This document shows positions 1 through 8,256 of a stretch of 19,095 nt of DNA, piece after piece. Under the pieces are notes generated by a model. It did not search any database and was not told the DNA's origin. It saw only the letters and a program-made list of their open reading frames with translations. Both the position numbers and the translations under genes were made by a program. The first letter of the stretch is position 1; each line of letters opens with the position of its first letter. The stretch is from NCBI GenBank assembly GCA_963991775.1, contig CAXDRM010000021.1:1-19095 (forward strand), given 5' to 3'. The DNA comes from CAXDRM01 sp963991775 (GTDB lineage: Bacteria; Pseudomonadota; Alphaproteobacteria; Rickettsiales; JABIRX01).

Positions 1-1406
1 TAGACACTAAAGTAATTTTCAAACTCGATCGGGTGAGGACGATGATTTAGAGCAATCACTTCTGCATTTTTTTGCTCAAGATAAGCATCTAACTGACGAT
101 CAGTAAATACTCCAGAAGCAGTTAAAAATTTACGATCTTTATCAAGACTAGCTAAAGCAATCTCAAAAGAATCAGCTACTTGTGATTTTTTAGCTAATTC
201 TGTTTTTGAAAGAGCGTAAAGATCTCTTTCATCCGCATCACCAGGATGAATTTTATTTTGAATACCATCCAGACCTGCAAGTAATAATGCTGAGAAAGCT
301 AGATATGGATTTGCTGTAGAATCAGGAAAACGAGTTTCAATTCTTTTAGCATTAGCACTTGTAACACATGGAATACGAATAGCTGCTGAACGATTTCTTT
401 CAGAATATGCTAAGATGGTTGGTGCTTCAAAACCTGGGACTAATCTTTTATAGCTGTTAGTTGAGGCATTTAAGATTGCGTTAAGTGCTTTAGCATGTTT
501 GATAACACCACCAATATAAAATAAAGCTTGTTCTGAAAGACCTGCATATTTATTCCCAGAGAAAATATTTTTACCATTTTTCCAGATTGATTGATGAACA
601 TGCATGCCGTTACCATTGTCATTATATACTGGTTTTGGCATGAAGGTTGCAGTTTTACCATAAGCATGCGCTACATTATGTACTACATATTTATATTTTT
701 GTACGGCATCAGCTACATCTGTCAGATGACTAAATTTAAAACCTAATTCATGTTGAGCAGGTGCAACTTCATGATGATTTAAAATTGCTTCTAGGCCAAT
801 TTCCTCAAGAGTTGCAGAGATTTCTTGCCTAATATCAAAGCCTGAATCAATTGGTGGTACAGGAAAATAGCCGCCTTTTAATTTAGGACGATGCGCTAGA
901 TTTCCTTCAGCTGTTTCTTTATTGTTATTATTAGGGTGCTCGTTAGAATTTACTTGGTAAGAGCTAGTATAATTACCATTTTCGAAGCGCACATCATCAA
1001 AAAGAAAAAATTCTAATTCTGGACCAAAATAAGCAACATCACCAATTTTGGTGCTTTTTAAATATGCTTCAGCCAGTTTAGCAGTATTTCGTGGATCAAG
1101 CTCATAACCTTTTTTAGCATGAGGATCAGCAATATCACAAAAAATTATCAAGGTAGGGTAGGGAGTAAAAGGATCAACTGCATAGCTATTTAAATCTGGT
1201 TGCAAAAGCATATCGGATTCGTTGATATCCTGCCAGCCCGCGATTGATGAGCCATCAAAAAACACGCCATTTTTTAAAGTATCATTATCAACAAATTTCA
1301 CATCATAAGTTAAATGTTGCCATTTACCTTTAGTGTCAGTGAAGCGAAAATCCACATATTTAATTTCCGCATCTTTAATGATTTTTTTGATATTTTGTAG
1401 AGACAT
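1..1406 (-). CDS. glnA: Glutamine synthetase, type I (stop codon cut by left edge)
   Basis: Cytoplasmic enzyme that makes glutamine from glutamate, ammonia and ATP. Reading from the ATG at 1406 to the left edge gives 468 codons and then the first two bases (TA) of the stop, so the protein is complete; E. coli GlnA has 469 residues. Visible family motifs include DGSSIAGW near the N-terminus, GPELEFF, NHHEVAPAQHE, NGNGMHVHQS and a C-terminus ending HPIEFENYFSV. Tyr397, in DLYAL, falls exactly at the adenylylation site of the enterobacterial enzyme, so control by GlnE-type adenylylation is possible (inference). It lies 68 bp downstream of metW on the same strand and has its own promoter-like sequence. 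The ribosome binding site is weak. Confidence 0.96.
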   Translation of the reverse strand, partial: MSLQNIKKIIKDAEIKYVDFRFTDTKGKWQHLTYDVKFVDNDTLKNGVFFDGSSIAGWQDINESDMLLQPDLNSYAVDPFTPYPTLIIFCDIADPHAKKGYELDPRNTAKLAEAYLKSTKIGDVAYFGPELEFFLFDDVRFENGNYTSSYQVNSNEHPNNNNKETAEGNLAHRPKLKGGYFPVPPIDSGFDIRQEISATLEEIGLEAILNHHEVAPAQHELGFKFSHLTDVADAVQKYKYVVHNVAHAYGKTATFMPKPVYNDNGNGMHVHQSIWKNGKNIFSGNKYAGLSEQALFYIGGVIKHAKALNAILNASTNSYKRLVPGFEAPTILAYSERNRSAAIRIPCVTSANAKRIETRFPDSTANPYLAFSALLLAGLDGIQNKIHPGDADERDLYALSKTELAKKSQVADSFEIALASLDKDRKFLTASGVFTDRQLDAYLEQKNAEVIALNHRPHPIEFENYFSV

Positions 1407-1425
1407 ATTGCTAATCTGATTTCAG

Positions 1426-1435
1426 TTCAGCTGAA
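1426..1435. promoter_or_regulatory. 10-bp perfect dyad at the predicted glnA transcription start
   Basis: TTCAGCTGAA is a perfect palindrome. It sits about where transcription from the -35/-10 pair at 1435-1462 should begin and touches the -10 box. It has no T-run, so it is not a terminator. It could be an operator, but a 10-bp palindrome can also arise by chance. Confidence 0.2.
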
Positions 1436-1462
1436 TTCTATGATTTTATCAAAAAATGTAAA
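1435..1462 (-). promoter_or_regulatory. Candidate sigma-70-type promoter for glnA
   Basis: On the minus strand a -35 box TTTACA (1462-1457) is separated by 16 bp from a -10 box TAGAAT (1440-1435). Transcription would start about 20 nt upstream of the glnA ATG. The same TTTACA-16 bp arrangement occurs upstream of metX and gltA in this window. No NtrC-type (sigma-54) site was recognised. Confidence 0.4.
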
Positions 1463-1474
1463 TAGAAAATGATA

Positions 1475-2140
1475 TTAGCGTGCAATTACAGTTTTGCTGT
1501 TCAGGTTGAAAGCCATTTTGCTTTTTGGCGTATCAGCAGTAATGCCGCGTTTTAACAGAAAGATGCCATATTTCGCAAAGATATTGGCAAATAAATCAGC
1601 TGAAAAGCTTTTGCTAAAAGGCAATGCTTCATTAACAAAAATCTGTTGTTCAATAGTAAAACCTAAAGATGTTGCTAATGCTTTAAAATCTTTGATGGTA
1701 CAAAAATGTATATTTGGCGTGTTATACCATTCATAGCTTAAAGTTTTAGTTACAGGCATTTTACCTTTACAGCTCAAATATAAACGATTTTCAAAATAAC
1801 CAAAATTTGGCACAGAAACAATAATATATTGTGCAATTCTTTGCAGCTCCTGTAACACTAAATCGGGGTATTTAGTGGCTTGCAGAGTTTGGCTTAAAAT
1901 TACATAATCACAAGAATTAGCGGGATATGATTTCAGATCATTATCCGCATCACCTTGAATTACAGCCAGGCCTTTTTTGAGAGCGGCAGAAACTAAATTA
2001 GTATTAATCTCAATACCGCGAGCTGAAATATGTTTTTCATTTTGTAAAAATTGTAGCAAAGTGCCATCACCGCAACCCACATCTAAAACTTTGCTATTTT
2101 CTTTTACCAAACTGGCAATGATATTAAGATCTAAGCGCAT
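1475..2140 (-). CDS. metW: Methionine biosynthesis protein MetW (SAM-dependent methyltransferase fold)
   Basis: 221 residues of the MetW family, a small class I methyltransferase-fold protein almost always encoded with metX. A SAM-binding motif I is visible at residues 18-26 (VLDVGCGDG), followed by an acidic residue in GIEIN and the family stretch VPNFGYFENRLYL. The start codon at 2140 lies inside the end of metX (17 bp overlap), which implies translational coupling. MetW has been linked to MetX activity in several proteobacteria, so the role here is probably as MetX partner rather than as a stand-alone methyltransferase (family knowledge plus inference). It ends with TAA. glnA follows after 68 bp. 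Confidence 0.92.
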   Translation of the reverse strand: MRLDLNIIASLVKENSKVLDVGCGDGTLLQFLQNEKHISARGIEINTNLVSAALKKGLAVIQGDADNDLKSYPANSCDYVILSQTLQATKYPDLVLQELQRIAQYIIVSVPNFGYFENRLYLSCKGKMPVTKTLSYEWYNTPNIHFCTIKDFKALATSLGFTIEQQIFVNEALPFSKSFSADLFANIFAKYGIFLLKRGITADTPKSKMAFNLNSKTVIAR

Positions 2141-3287
2141 AATTGCCCTCTAAAAAACTATTCATTACTGTGGCAAATTCTTGATTTTTAAGCAAGAAGC
2201 TGTCATGTCCGCGGTCACTTTTAATTTGGGCAAAGCTTGCTCGGGCGCCAACAAAATTTAGAGCATTTAAAATAGCTTTACTTTCGCTAGTTGGAAACAG
2301 CCAATCATCTGAGAAAGAAATAATACAAAATTTTACTTGCTCAGAATTTTTAAATGCTAGGCTAAGATTGCCTTCATTTTCGGCTGCTAAATCAAAATAA
2401 TCCATAGCGCGCGTAATATATAAATATGAATTCGCATCAAAGCGATCCACAAAGCTCATACCTTGATGATGTAAGTAGCTTTCAATTTGAAAATCGATAT
2501 TAAAGCCATAAGAAGGACAATTTTTATCTTGTAAATTTCTGCCAAATTTTTCAGCTAAAGCATCTTCAGAAAGATAAGTTACATGTGCAGCCATACGCGC
2601 AATAGCTAAGCCTTTCTCTGGAAAGGATTTTTTGTTAATATAATTGCCTTGATGCCAATTTTGGTCGGCCATAATAGCTTGTCTGCCAATTTCATGAAAG
2701 GCAATATTTTGTGCAGTATGTTTGGCAGCACTAGCAACAGAAATTACTGAATCAACAGTTTCAGGATATTTTGCTGCCCATTCTAAAGCTAACATGCCAC
2801 CCATTGAACCTCCAATTAACGCAAAAATCTTTTCGATAGCGAAAAACTCTTCAAGAAATTGTTTTTGTACTTTTACCATATCGCAAATTGTTACTATAGG
2901 AAAATCCAGCGCATAGGGTTTTTTAGTATCTGGATTAAGTTCTTTTGGTCCATGGCTACCCATGCAGCCACCTAAAACATTAGCGCAAATCACAAAGAAT
3001 TTATTAGTATCAATTGCTAAATCTCTACCAATTAAATGTTGCCACCAACCTGGCTTACCAGTAACAGGATGTTTATTTGCAGCATATTGATCAGCTGTGA
3101 GCGGGTGGCCCAGCAAAATTACATTTGATTTATCATGGTTAAGCTTGCCATAAGTTTGGTAAGCAACAGGAATATTAGATAGGCTTTCTCCAGAGCTAAG
3201 AGTTATAGGCTTTTCTTTAGCAATATAAGCTATTTTGCCAATTTTACATTCTTGATATTTTTTGCCAAAGAAATCCGTTTTTTGCAT
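2124..3287 (-). CDS. metX: Homoserine O-acyltransferase MetX
   Basis: 387-residue alpha/beta-hydrolase-fold enzyme that activates homoserine by acylation, the committed step of methionine synthesis. The nucleophile elbow GGSMGG places the catalytic Ser at residue 161. Asp327 or Asp328 in SDDWLFP and His361 in RGHDSFL complete the triad. The oxyanion region (HPLTADQYAA) and the GGCMGSHGP block are typical of the family. Sequence alone does not tell acetyl-CoA from succinyl-CoA users. The partner metW and an O-succinylhomoserine sulfhydrylase-type MetZ at 13231-14430 favour succinyl transfer (inference). It overlaps metW by 17 bp and is divergent from the chorismate mutase gene. No SAM riboswitch was recognised upstream. 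Confidence 0.95.
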   Translation of the reverse strand: MQKTDFFGKKYQECKIGKIAYIAKEKPITLSSGESLSNIPVAYQTYGKLNHDKSNVILLGHPLTADQYAANKHPVTGKPGWWQHLIGRDLAIDTNKFFVICANVLGGCMGSHGPKELNPDTKKPYALDFPIVTICDMVKVQKQFLEEFFAIEKIFALIGGSMGGMLALEWAAKYPETVDSVISVASAAKHTAQNIAFHEIGRQAIMADQNWHQGNYINKKSFPEKGLAIARMAAHVTYLSEDALAEKFGRNLQDKNCPSYGFNIDFQIESYLHHQGMSFVDRFDANSYLYITRAMDYFDLAAENEGNLSLAFKNSEQVKFCIISFSDDWLFPTSESKAILNALNFVGARASFAQIKSDRGHDSFLLKNQEFATVMNSFLEGNYALRS

Positions 3288-3318
3288 TCTCTACCAGATT
3301 TTTGTAATAAATTGTTCT

Positions 3319-3346
3319 ATAGTACTTTAACTATAATTGTTGTAAA
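3319..3346 (-). promoter_or_regulatory. Candidate promoter for metX-metW
   Basis: On the minus strand TTTACA (3346-3341) and TACTAT (3324-3319) are separated by 16 bp, with the metX ATG 31 bp beyond the -10. The 138-bp region between the divergent metX and chorismate mutase genes must hold both promoters. I could not pick a convincing plus-strand one. Confidence 0.4.
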
Positions 3347-3425
3347 TAGTCTAACTGGTTAATTACCGATTTTATTCTATATAAGCCATATTTAATGTCA
3401 TTAATATTAAATCACGTTACAGACT

Positions 3426-4175
3426 ATGTTAGAGGAGTTAAACAAGATTAGAAAAGAGATTGATAAGATTGATGATAAGTTGCTGGCTTTGTTGCAAGAA
3501 AGGCTTGGGCATGTGAATCAGGTTGCAAAAGTTAAAGCAGCAAATCAGTCAGAATTTTCATTTATTAAGCCAGATCGTGAAGCAGACATGATGCGCAGTC
3601 TTGCTGCTAGAGGGGGTGAGCTGCCTCGTGCCTTCATTTTGCAAATGTGGCGTTTGATGATTGCGATGTCATTGCAAAAAGAAAAGAACTTTAAAATTCA
3701 TGCTTTGCGTGCTTCAGAAAAGCTAATTGCTGAAGTTGTTGGTTATTACAGCCTTTACACGGAAATAATCTGGTATGATGATAATCAAGAGATGCTTACT
3801 CAGATTATAAAAAACCCGGATGATGTGCTGGTGTTAGATATTAAAACTGAGCTTAATCAAAAATTCTTATTAGATAATCAGGATTATAAAGTTTTCTCTT
3901 ATCCCAATATCTTTACAGGAGAGCTTACCATGCAAGATATCCCTGATAATTTTTTAGTGGCAAGAATTTTACCAAATAGTTTAAAATTAGAAAAAATCAT
4001 TGTTGCGATAGCTAAAGATCAGTTAGCTTTGCTACAAAATAAGCATATCAATATTGCTGAATTAACTCATGTTGGCGCTGATTGGCAAATTATTCTGCTT
4101 GATGAGCAAGGTTTTTCTGAGCTGAAAACTGCAGCAGATGATATAAAATACGTATTATTAGGCAGTTACGCTTAA
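3426..4175 (+). CDS. Chorismate mutase (AroQ class) with C-terminal extension domain
   Basis: 249-residue protein. Residues 1-87 form an AroQ-type all-helical chorismate mutase, converting chorismate to prephenate on the way to Phe and Tyr. Expected active-site positions are visible: Arg9 (KIRKEID), Arg26 (QERLG), Lys37 (KVKAA), and Arg51-Glu52 in the PDREA motif. Residues from about 95 onward resemble the second half found in other alphaproteobacterial chorismate mutases of about 250-290 residues. That half lacks the prephenate dehydratase catalytic motifs I would expect in a full P-protein. It may be a regulatory or relic dehydratase-like domain (inference). It is a single-gene unit, divergent from metX, and ends 82 bp before the TRAP receptor gene. 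No good ribosome binding site is visible. Confidence 0.85.
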   Translation: MLEELNKIRKEIDKIDDKLLALLQERLGHVNQVAKVKAANQSEFSFIKPDREADMMRSLAARGGELPRAFILQMWRLMIAMSLQKEKNFKIHALRASEKLIAEVVGYYSLYTEIIWYDDNQEMLTQIIKNPDDVLVLDIKTELNQKFLLDNQDYKVFSYPNIFTGELTMQDIPDNFLVARILPNSLKLEKIIVAIAKDQLALLQNKHINIAELTHVGADWQIILLDEQGFSELKTAADDIKYVLLGSYA

Positions 4176-4176
4176 A

Positions 4177-4194
4177 ATTTAATTTAAATTAAAT
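4177..4194. repeat. 18-bp perfect AT-only palindrome between chorismate mutase and TRAP receptor genes
   Basis: ATTTAATTTAAATTAAAT is its own reverse complement. It starts just after the stop of the chorismate mutase gene and just before the candidate TRAP promoter. It contains no G or C, so it would make only a weak hairpin and is not a good terminator. It could be a binding site or simply AT-rich sequence. Confidence 0.25.
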
Positions 4195-4195
4195 C

Positions 4196-4224
4196 TTGAA
4201 TTAAGCAAAATTAACATGTAAAAA
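4196..4224 (+). promoter_or_regulatory. Candidate promoter for the TRAP operon
   Basis: TTGAAT (4196-4201) and TAAAAA (4219-4224) are spaced by 17 bp, followed 34 bp later by the TRAP receptor start with its Shine-Dalgarno-like AAGGTG. The -10 match is modest. Confidence 0.3.
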
Positions 4225-4257
4225 TAGTAGCCTGAATAAAATTTTAAGGTGTCCCTT

Positions 4258-5241
4258 ATGTGTAATAGAATAAAGACTTATTTATTAACTTTACTAACTT
4301 TATTAGGTTTGTTTACTACGGCAGGCGTTGCTAAGGCCAGTAATAAGTTTGTTACTATTGGTACAGGAGGAGTTACCGGAGTTTACTATCCAGCAGGAGG
4401 CGCAATTTGCAGATTAGTAAACAGAAATCAAAAAAATCACGGCATCAGATGTTCAGTTGAGTCAACAGGTGGTTCAATTTATAATTTAAATGCTCTTGAG
4501 CAAGGTAATCTTGATTTAGGAGTTGTTCAATCAGATTGGCAATATCATGCTTATAATGGTACAGGTCCATTTGCAGCTGGTGGTCCAAGAAAAAACCTAA
4601 GAACTTTATTCTCACTACACACCGAAGTATTCACTATTGCAGTAAGAGATGATGCGGGCATAAAACGTCTTAATGATTTACCTGGTAAAAGAGTAAATAT
4701 TGGTAATCCAGGTTCTGGTCAAAGAGCAACTATGGAAGTTATCATGTCGGCTAAAGGTTGGGGTAAAGAAACTTTTAGATTAGCTTCTGAGCTTAAAGCA
4801 TCTGAGCAACCTCAAGCAGTTTGTGATAATAAAATCGATGCAATGATTTTTGCTTCTGGTCATCCAAATGGTGTGATTCAAGAAGTTACAACTTCATGTA
4901 ATGCAAAATTAATCAATGTGACTGGTCCTGAAATCGATAAAATCGTTGAAGGAAATAGCTACTATGCTAAAGCTGAAATTCCAGGTGGTATGTATGTTGA
5001 TAATGATCAAGATATTAAATCATTTGGTGTTAAAGCTACTTTCGTTGCAACTGAAAGCTTAGATGATGATGTTGCTTACGAAATTGTAAAAGCAGTATAT
5101 GATAATTTTGATAGTTTTAAAACTCTGCACCCTGTATTTCAAACTTTAAATCCTGAAGATCTTATTTACTCTGGAAATACTGCTCCACTTCATGAAGGTG
5201 CAAAAAGATATTTCCTAGAAAAAGGATTAATTAAAAACTAG
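4258..5241 (+). CDS. TRAP transporter solute receptor, TAXI family
   Basis: Periplasmic substrate-binding protein of a tripartite ATP-independent importer. The chosen start is the ATG at 4258. A GTG at 4249 is in frame, but it belongs to the sequence TAAGGTG, which serves better as a ribosome binding site 6 bp before the ATG. The first 27 or so residues are a Sec signal peptide (hydrophobic TYLLTLLTLLGLF, then GVAKA). The mature protein opens with KFVTIGTGGVTGVYYPAGG, the TAXI-family hallmark, and continues with STGGSIYNL, GVVQSDW and PGSGQR. The permease follows after 9 bp. Known TAXI ligands include glutamate/glutamine and 2-oxoglutarate, but the ligand here cannot be read from sequence. 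It ends with TAG. Confidence 0.93.
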   Translation: MCNRIKTYLLTLLTLLGLFTTAGVAKASNKFVTIGTGGVTGVYYPAGGAICRLVNRNQKNHGIRCSVESTGGSIYNLNALEQGNLDLGVVQSDWQYHAYNGTGPFAAGGPRKNLRTLFSLHTEVFTIAVRDDAGIKRLNDLPGKRVNIGNPGSGQRATMEVIMSAKGWGKETFRLASELKASEQPQAVCDNKIDAMIFASGHPNGVIQEVTTSCNAKLINVTGPEIDKIVEGNSYYAKAEIPGGMYVDNDQDIKSFGVKATFVATESLDDDVAYEIVKAVYDNFDSFKTLHPVFQTLNPEDLIYSGNTAPLHEGAKRYFLEKGLIKN

Positions 5242-5250
5242 TCACTTTTC

Positions 5251-7815
5251 ATGACTGACGTTCCTAATAAACAAGAGCTGCAAGATTTAGTTCTTGATAG
5301 CGATAATGGTGCGAGGAGAGCATCTGGCTTGACTTTAAAGCTTTCTTTAATGGTAGCTTTTTTCTGGTCACTCTTCCAGCTTTGGATAGCTTCGCCATTA
5401 CCTTTTGCTTTAAATTTCTTTGTAATTGGTCCTACTCAAGCTAGATATATTCACTTAGCTTTTGCTTTTGCTCTAGTATTTCTTAATTATCCAGCAACGC
5501 CAAAATCATCAAGAGATAAAGTTCCTTTATTAGATTGGATCTTATTAATCGTCTCAGTTTCTGCAGCTTTATACTTATTAGTATTTTATGAAGAGCTTTC
5601 TGCTCGTGCTGGCTTGGCAACTAAAACAGATGTAGCAATCTCAATCTTAGGTATTTTACTACTTTTGGAAGCAACAAGAAGAGCGCTTGGTCCACCTCTT
5701 GCTATTATTGCATCACTATTTCTTATCTATACTTATGCAGGCCCGCATATGCCAGAGGTATTAATCCATAAAGGGCATAATCTTAATAAAATTGCTTCAC
5801 ATCAATGGTTAGCAACAGAAGGCGTTTTCGGTATTGCTCTTGGTGTCTCGACTAGTTTTGTTTTCTTATTTGTACTTTTTGGCGCATTGTTAGAAAAAGC
5901 TGGGGCAGGAAATTACTTTATTAAAGTAGCATTTGCTTTACTTGGTCACATGAAAGGTGGTCCTGCTAAGGCTGCTGTATTATCTTCTGGTATGACAGGT
6001 TTAATTTCAGGTTCATCTATCGCTAATGTAGTGACAACCGGTACTTTTACAGTACCTTTAATGCGAAAAGTAGGATTCTCTCGAGAAAAAGCTGGCTCAG
6101 TTGAAGTAGCATCTTCAGTGAATGGTCAAATTATGCCACCAGTAATGGGAGCTGCAGCCTTTTTAATGGTTGAATATATAGGTATTCCTTACATACAAGT
6201 TATCAAGCATGCTTTTATTCCAGCAGTAATTTCATATATTGCCTTACTATATATTGTGCATCTTGAGGCATTAAAACATAATATGAAAACTTTGCCAAAA
6301 AGACATGAAACAACCTTAAAATCTAGCTTACTTAGATCAGGCATAATTATTACTTCATTAGTGATTGTTTCTAGTATTTGTTATCACCTATTCACCTTTT
6401 TACATGATCACTTAAATAAATTGGGTCTGGCAATTATTGGCTTGATGATTGCTGTTGTTTATGTGGCTTTAATTAAATTAAAATCTTCTTTGGCTGATTT
6501 AGATGATAATCCGGATAAAGAAATTACTGAATTACCTGAAGTTGGCCCAACAGTTAAAACAGGGTTATATTATTTATTACCAATCGCTGTATTGATCTGG
6601 TGTTTGATGGTTGAAAGATTATCACCAGGACTTTCTGCATTTTGGGCAACTTTCTTTATGCTTTTAATCACTATTACCCAAAAACCCCTTGCTGGTTATT
6701 TTAGAGGCGAAACTGATTTTAAGCAAAAAGTAAAAACCGGATTTTACGATCTCTATGATGGTTTAGTTACTGGTGCTAAAAATATGGCTGGTATTGGTGT
6801 TGCTACAGCAGCGGCTGGAATTATCGTAGGTACAGTTACGCAAACTGGTATTGGTAATAAAATGACCGAGCTAGTTAGCATTATCGCAGGTGATTCAATA
6901 TTCTTAATGTTAGTATTTACTGCTCTTATCTGCATTATTTTAGGTATGGGTTTACCAACTACCGCAAATTATATTGTGGTTTCAAGTTTAATGTCTGTAG
7001 TTGTAGTAGAATTAGGACGCCAAAATGGCCTAACTATTCCAATAGTTGCAGTGCATTTCTTTGTGTTTTATTTTGGTATTATGGCCGATGTGACGCCACC
7101 GGTCGGTCTGGCCTCCTTTGCCGCAGCAGCAGTTTCAGGTGGTGATCCAATCAAAACTAGCTTCCAAGCATTTTTATATAGTATGCGTACTATGATTTTA
7201 CCTTTCTTATTTATCTTTGATAATAAGATGTTACTTATCGGAGTTGAAACTATTTGGGAAGGTATTTTAATCTTTGTTAAATCTACTGCAGCTATTTTAA
7301 TTTTTACCGCAGGTACACAAGGTTATTTTGTAGTTAAAAATACTATGAAAGAATCAATTTTACTGATCTTGATTGCTTTTAGCTTATTTATTCCAAGTTT
7401 TTGGATTAACCGAATTGTACCTCCACATACTACACATCAAGGTCCAGAGATTTACCAAATTTTAGAGCAGCTTGAAGAGAAAGAAAAAGTTAGACTAAAA
7501 ATTGAAGGTCTCGACTTTATAGGTGATAAAAAAATCTTCTTCACTGATGTAGAATTTGGTCATGAAGGTTCAGTACAAGAAAGATTAGATAAATATGGCT
7601 TGGCTCTTTATGAGGCAGATGGCCAGATAATGGTCTCTACTGTAAAATTTGGTAGTCAGGCACGAAAAGATGGTTTAGAAATGGATTTTGTAATTAGCGA
7701 AATTAGAAAGAAACAAGATCAGCCTAGCAGTATCTTTGTTTTAATACCTACCATTTTTATGCTATTTTTAATTTATTCAATGCAAAGAAGAAGAAAAGAG
7801 GGCGCAAATGTATAA
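5251..7815 (+). CDS. TRAP transporter fused permease (DctQ-DctM type) with C-terminal DUF3394-like domain
   Basis: 854-residue inner-membrane permease in which small and large TRAP subunits are one polypeptide, as is usual for TAXI systems. It drives import with an ion gradient. Many hydrophobic segments are present. Large-subunit signatures include SGSSIANVVTTGTFTVPLM, the GMGLPTTANY loop and the MADVTPPVGLA loop. Residues from about 730 form an extra soluble part ending in a final membrane helix and a basic tail (QRRRKEG). Its pattern GSQARKDGLE recalls the DUF3394/PDZ-like tail seen on many alphaproteobacterial fused permeases. It follows the receptor by 9 bp with no evident Shine-Dalgarno sequence, and its last 8 bp overlap the UspA-like gene. 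Confidence is high for the family and none for the substrate. Confidence 0.94.
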   Translation: MTDVPNKQELQDLVLDSDNGARRASGLTLKLSLMVAFFWSLFQLWIASPLPFALNFFVIGPTQARYIHLAFAFALVFLNYPATPKSSRDKVPLLDWILLIVSVSAALYLLVFYEELSARAGLATKTDVAISILGILLLLEATRRALGPPLAIIASLFLIYTYAGPHMPEVLIHKGHNLNKIASHQWLATEGVFGIALGVSTSFVFLFVLFGALLEKAGAGNYFIKVAFALLGHMKGGPAKAAVLSSGMTGLISGSSIANVVTTGTFTVPLMRKVGFSREKAGSVEVASSVNGQIMPPVMGAAAFLMVEYIGIPYIQVIKHAFIPAVISYIALLYIVHLEALKHNMKTLPKRHETTLKSSLLRSGIIITSLVIVSSICYHLFTFLHDHLNKLGLAIIGLMIAVVYVALIKLKSSLADLDDNPDKEITELPEVGPTVKTGLYYLLPIAVLIWCLMVERLSPGLSAFWATFFMLLITITQKPLAGYFRGETDFKQKVKTGFYDLYDGLVTGAKNMAGIGVATAAAGIIVGTVTQTGIGNKMTELVSIIAGDSIFLMLVFTALICIILGMGLPTTANYIVVSSLMSVVVVELGRQNGLTIPIVAVHFFVFYFGIMADVTPPVGLASFAAAAVSGGDPIKTSFQAFLYSMRTMILPFLFIFDNKMLLIGVETIWEGILIFVKSTAAILIFTAGTQGYFVVKNTMKESILLILIAFSLFIPSFWINRIVPPHTTHQGPEIYQILEQLEEKEKVRLKIEGLDFIGDKKIFFTDVEFGHEGSVQERLDKYGLALYEADGQIMVSTVKFGSQARKDGLEMDFVISEIRKKQDQPSSIFVLIPTIFMLFLIYSMQRRRKEGANV

Positions 7816-8245
7816 TAATATTTTATTACCAGTTGACATAGTTGAAAAAGACTCATGGGTAAAGTCACTACCTATAGTTATCGAATATGCTACAACATTT
7901 AATGCTAAGTTGCATATTATGACTGCCATTCCAAATTACGGTATGTCTTTAGTATCACAATATTTCCCTAAAGATTCTGTAAAGAAGATGGTTGAAAAAA
8001 CTAAAGAAGAGTTACATAAATTTGTGGATGAAAATTTACAAGATAGCAAATTGGATCTTGGTAAAGTAATAGTTGCTCAAGGAGGTTCAGTTTATCAAGC
8101 AATTATTGATACTGCAGAAGAAATTAACGCAGATTTAATTATGATTTCTGCGCATCGTCCAGACCTCAAAGATTACTTATTAGGGCCAAATGCAGCTAAA
8201 GTAGTAAGACATTCTAAATTGTCAGTATTAGTAATGCGTTACTAA
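7808..8245 (+). CDS. Universal stress protein, UspA family, TRAP-linked
   Basis: 145-residue single-domain UspA-fold protein, presumably cytoplasmic. It begins NILLPVD, where the Asp is the usual nucleotide contact. The C-terminal half carries SVYQAIIDTAEEINADLIMISAH and LLGPNAAKVVRHS, close to the G-2X-G-9X-G(S/T) ATP-binding pattern, although the first glycine of that pattern is replaced by the AHRPD stretch. The start codon overlaps the permease end by 8 bp and has a good GAGGG ribosome site. UspA proteins encoded with TRAP permeases are known, for example TeaD beside TeaABC in Halomonas, where the protein adjusts transport activity. A similar modulating role here is inference. Confidence 0.9.
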   Translation: MYNNILLPVDIVEKDSWVKSLPIVIEYATTFNAKLHIMTAIPNYGMSLVSQYFPKDSVKKMVEKTKEELHKFVDENLQDSKLDLGKVIVAQGGSVYQAIIDTAEEINADLIMISAHRPDLKDYLLGPNAAKVVRHSKLSVLVMRY

Positions 8246-8256
8246 TAAAGTCTTTG

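Noticed and set aside
1494..1736. Open frames of 60-90 codons antisense to or out of frame with real genes (for example 1494-1736, 6753-6935, 18478-18738)
   Set aside because: They mirror conserved genes in other frames and have no ribosome site, family match or independent context.
1407..3425. SAM riboswitch upstream of metX or metZ
   Set aside because: The leaders are short and AT-rich, and I could not find the conserved cores of SAM-I or SAM-II in either.
4249..4257. GTG at 4249 as the start of the TRAP receptor gene
   Set aside because: The GTG is part of an AAGGTG ribosome-site-like sequence placed correctly for the ATG at 4258, and starting at the ATG leaves a normal signal peptide.
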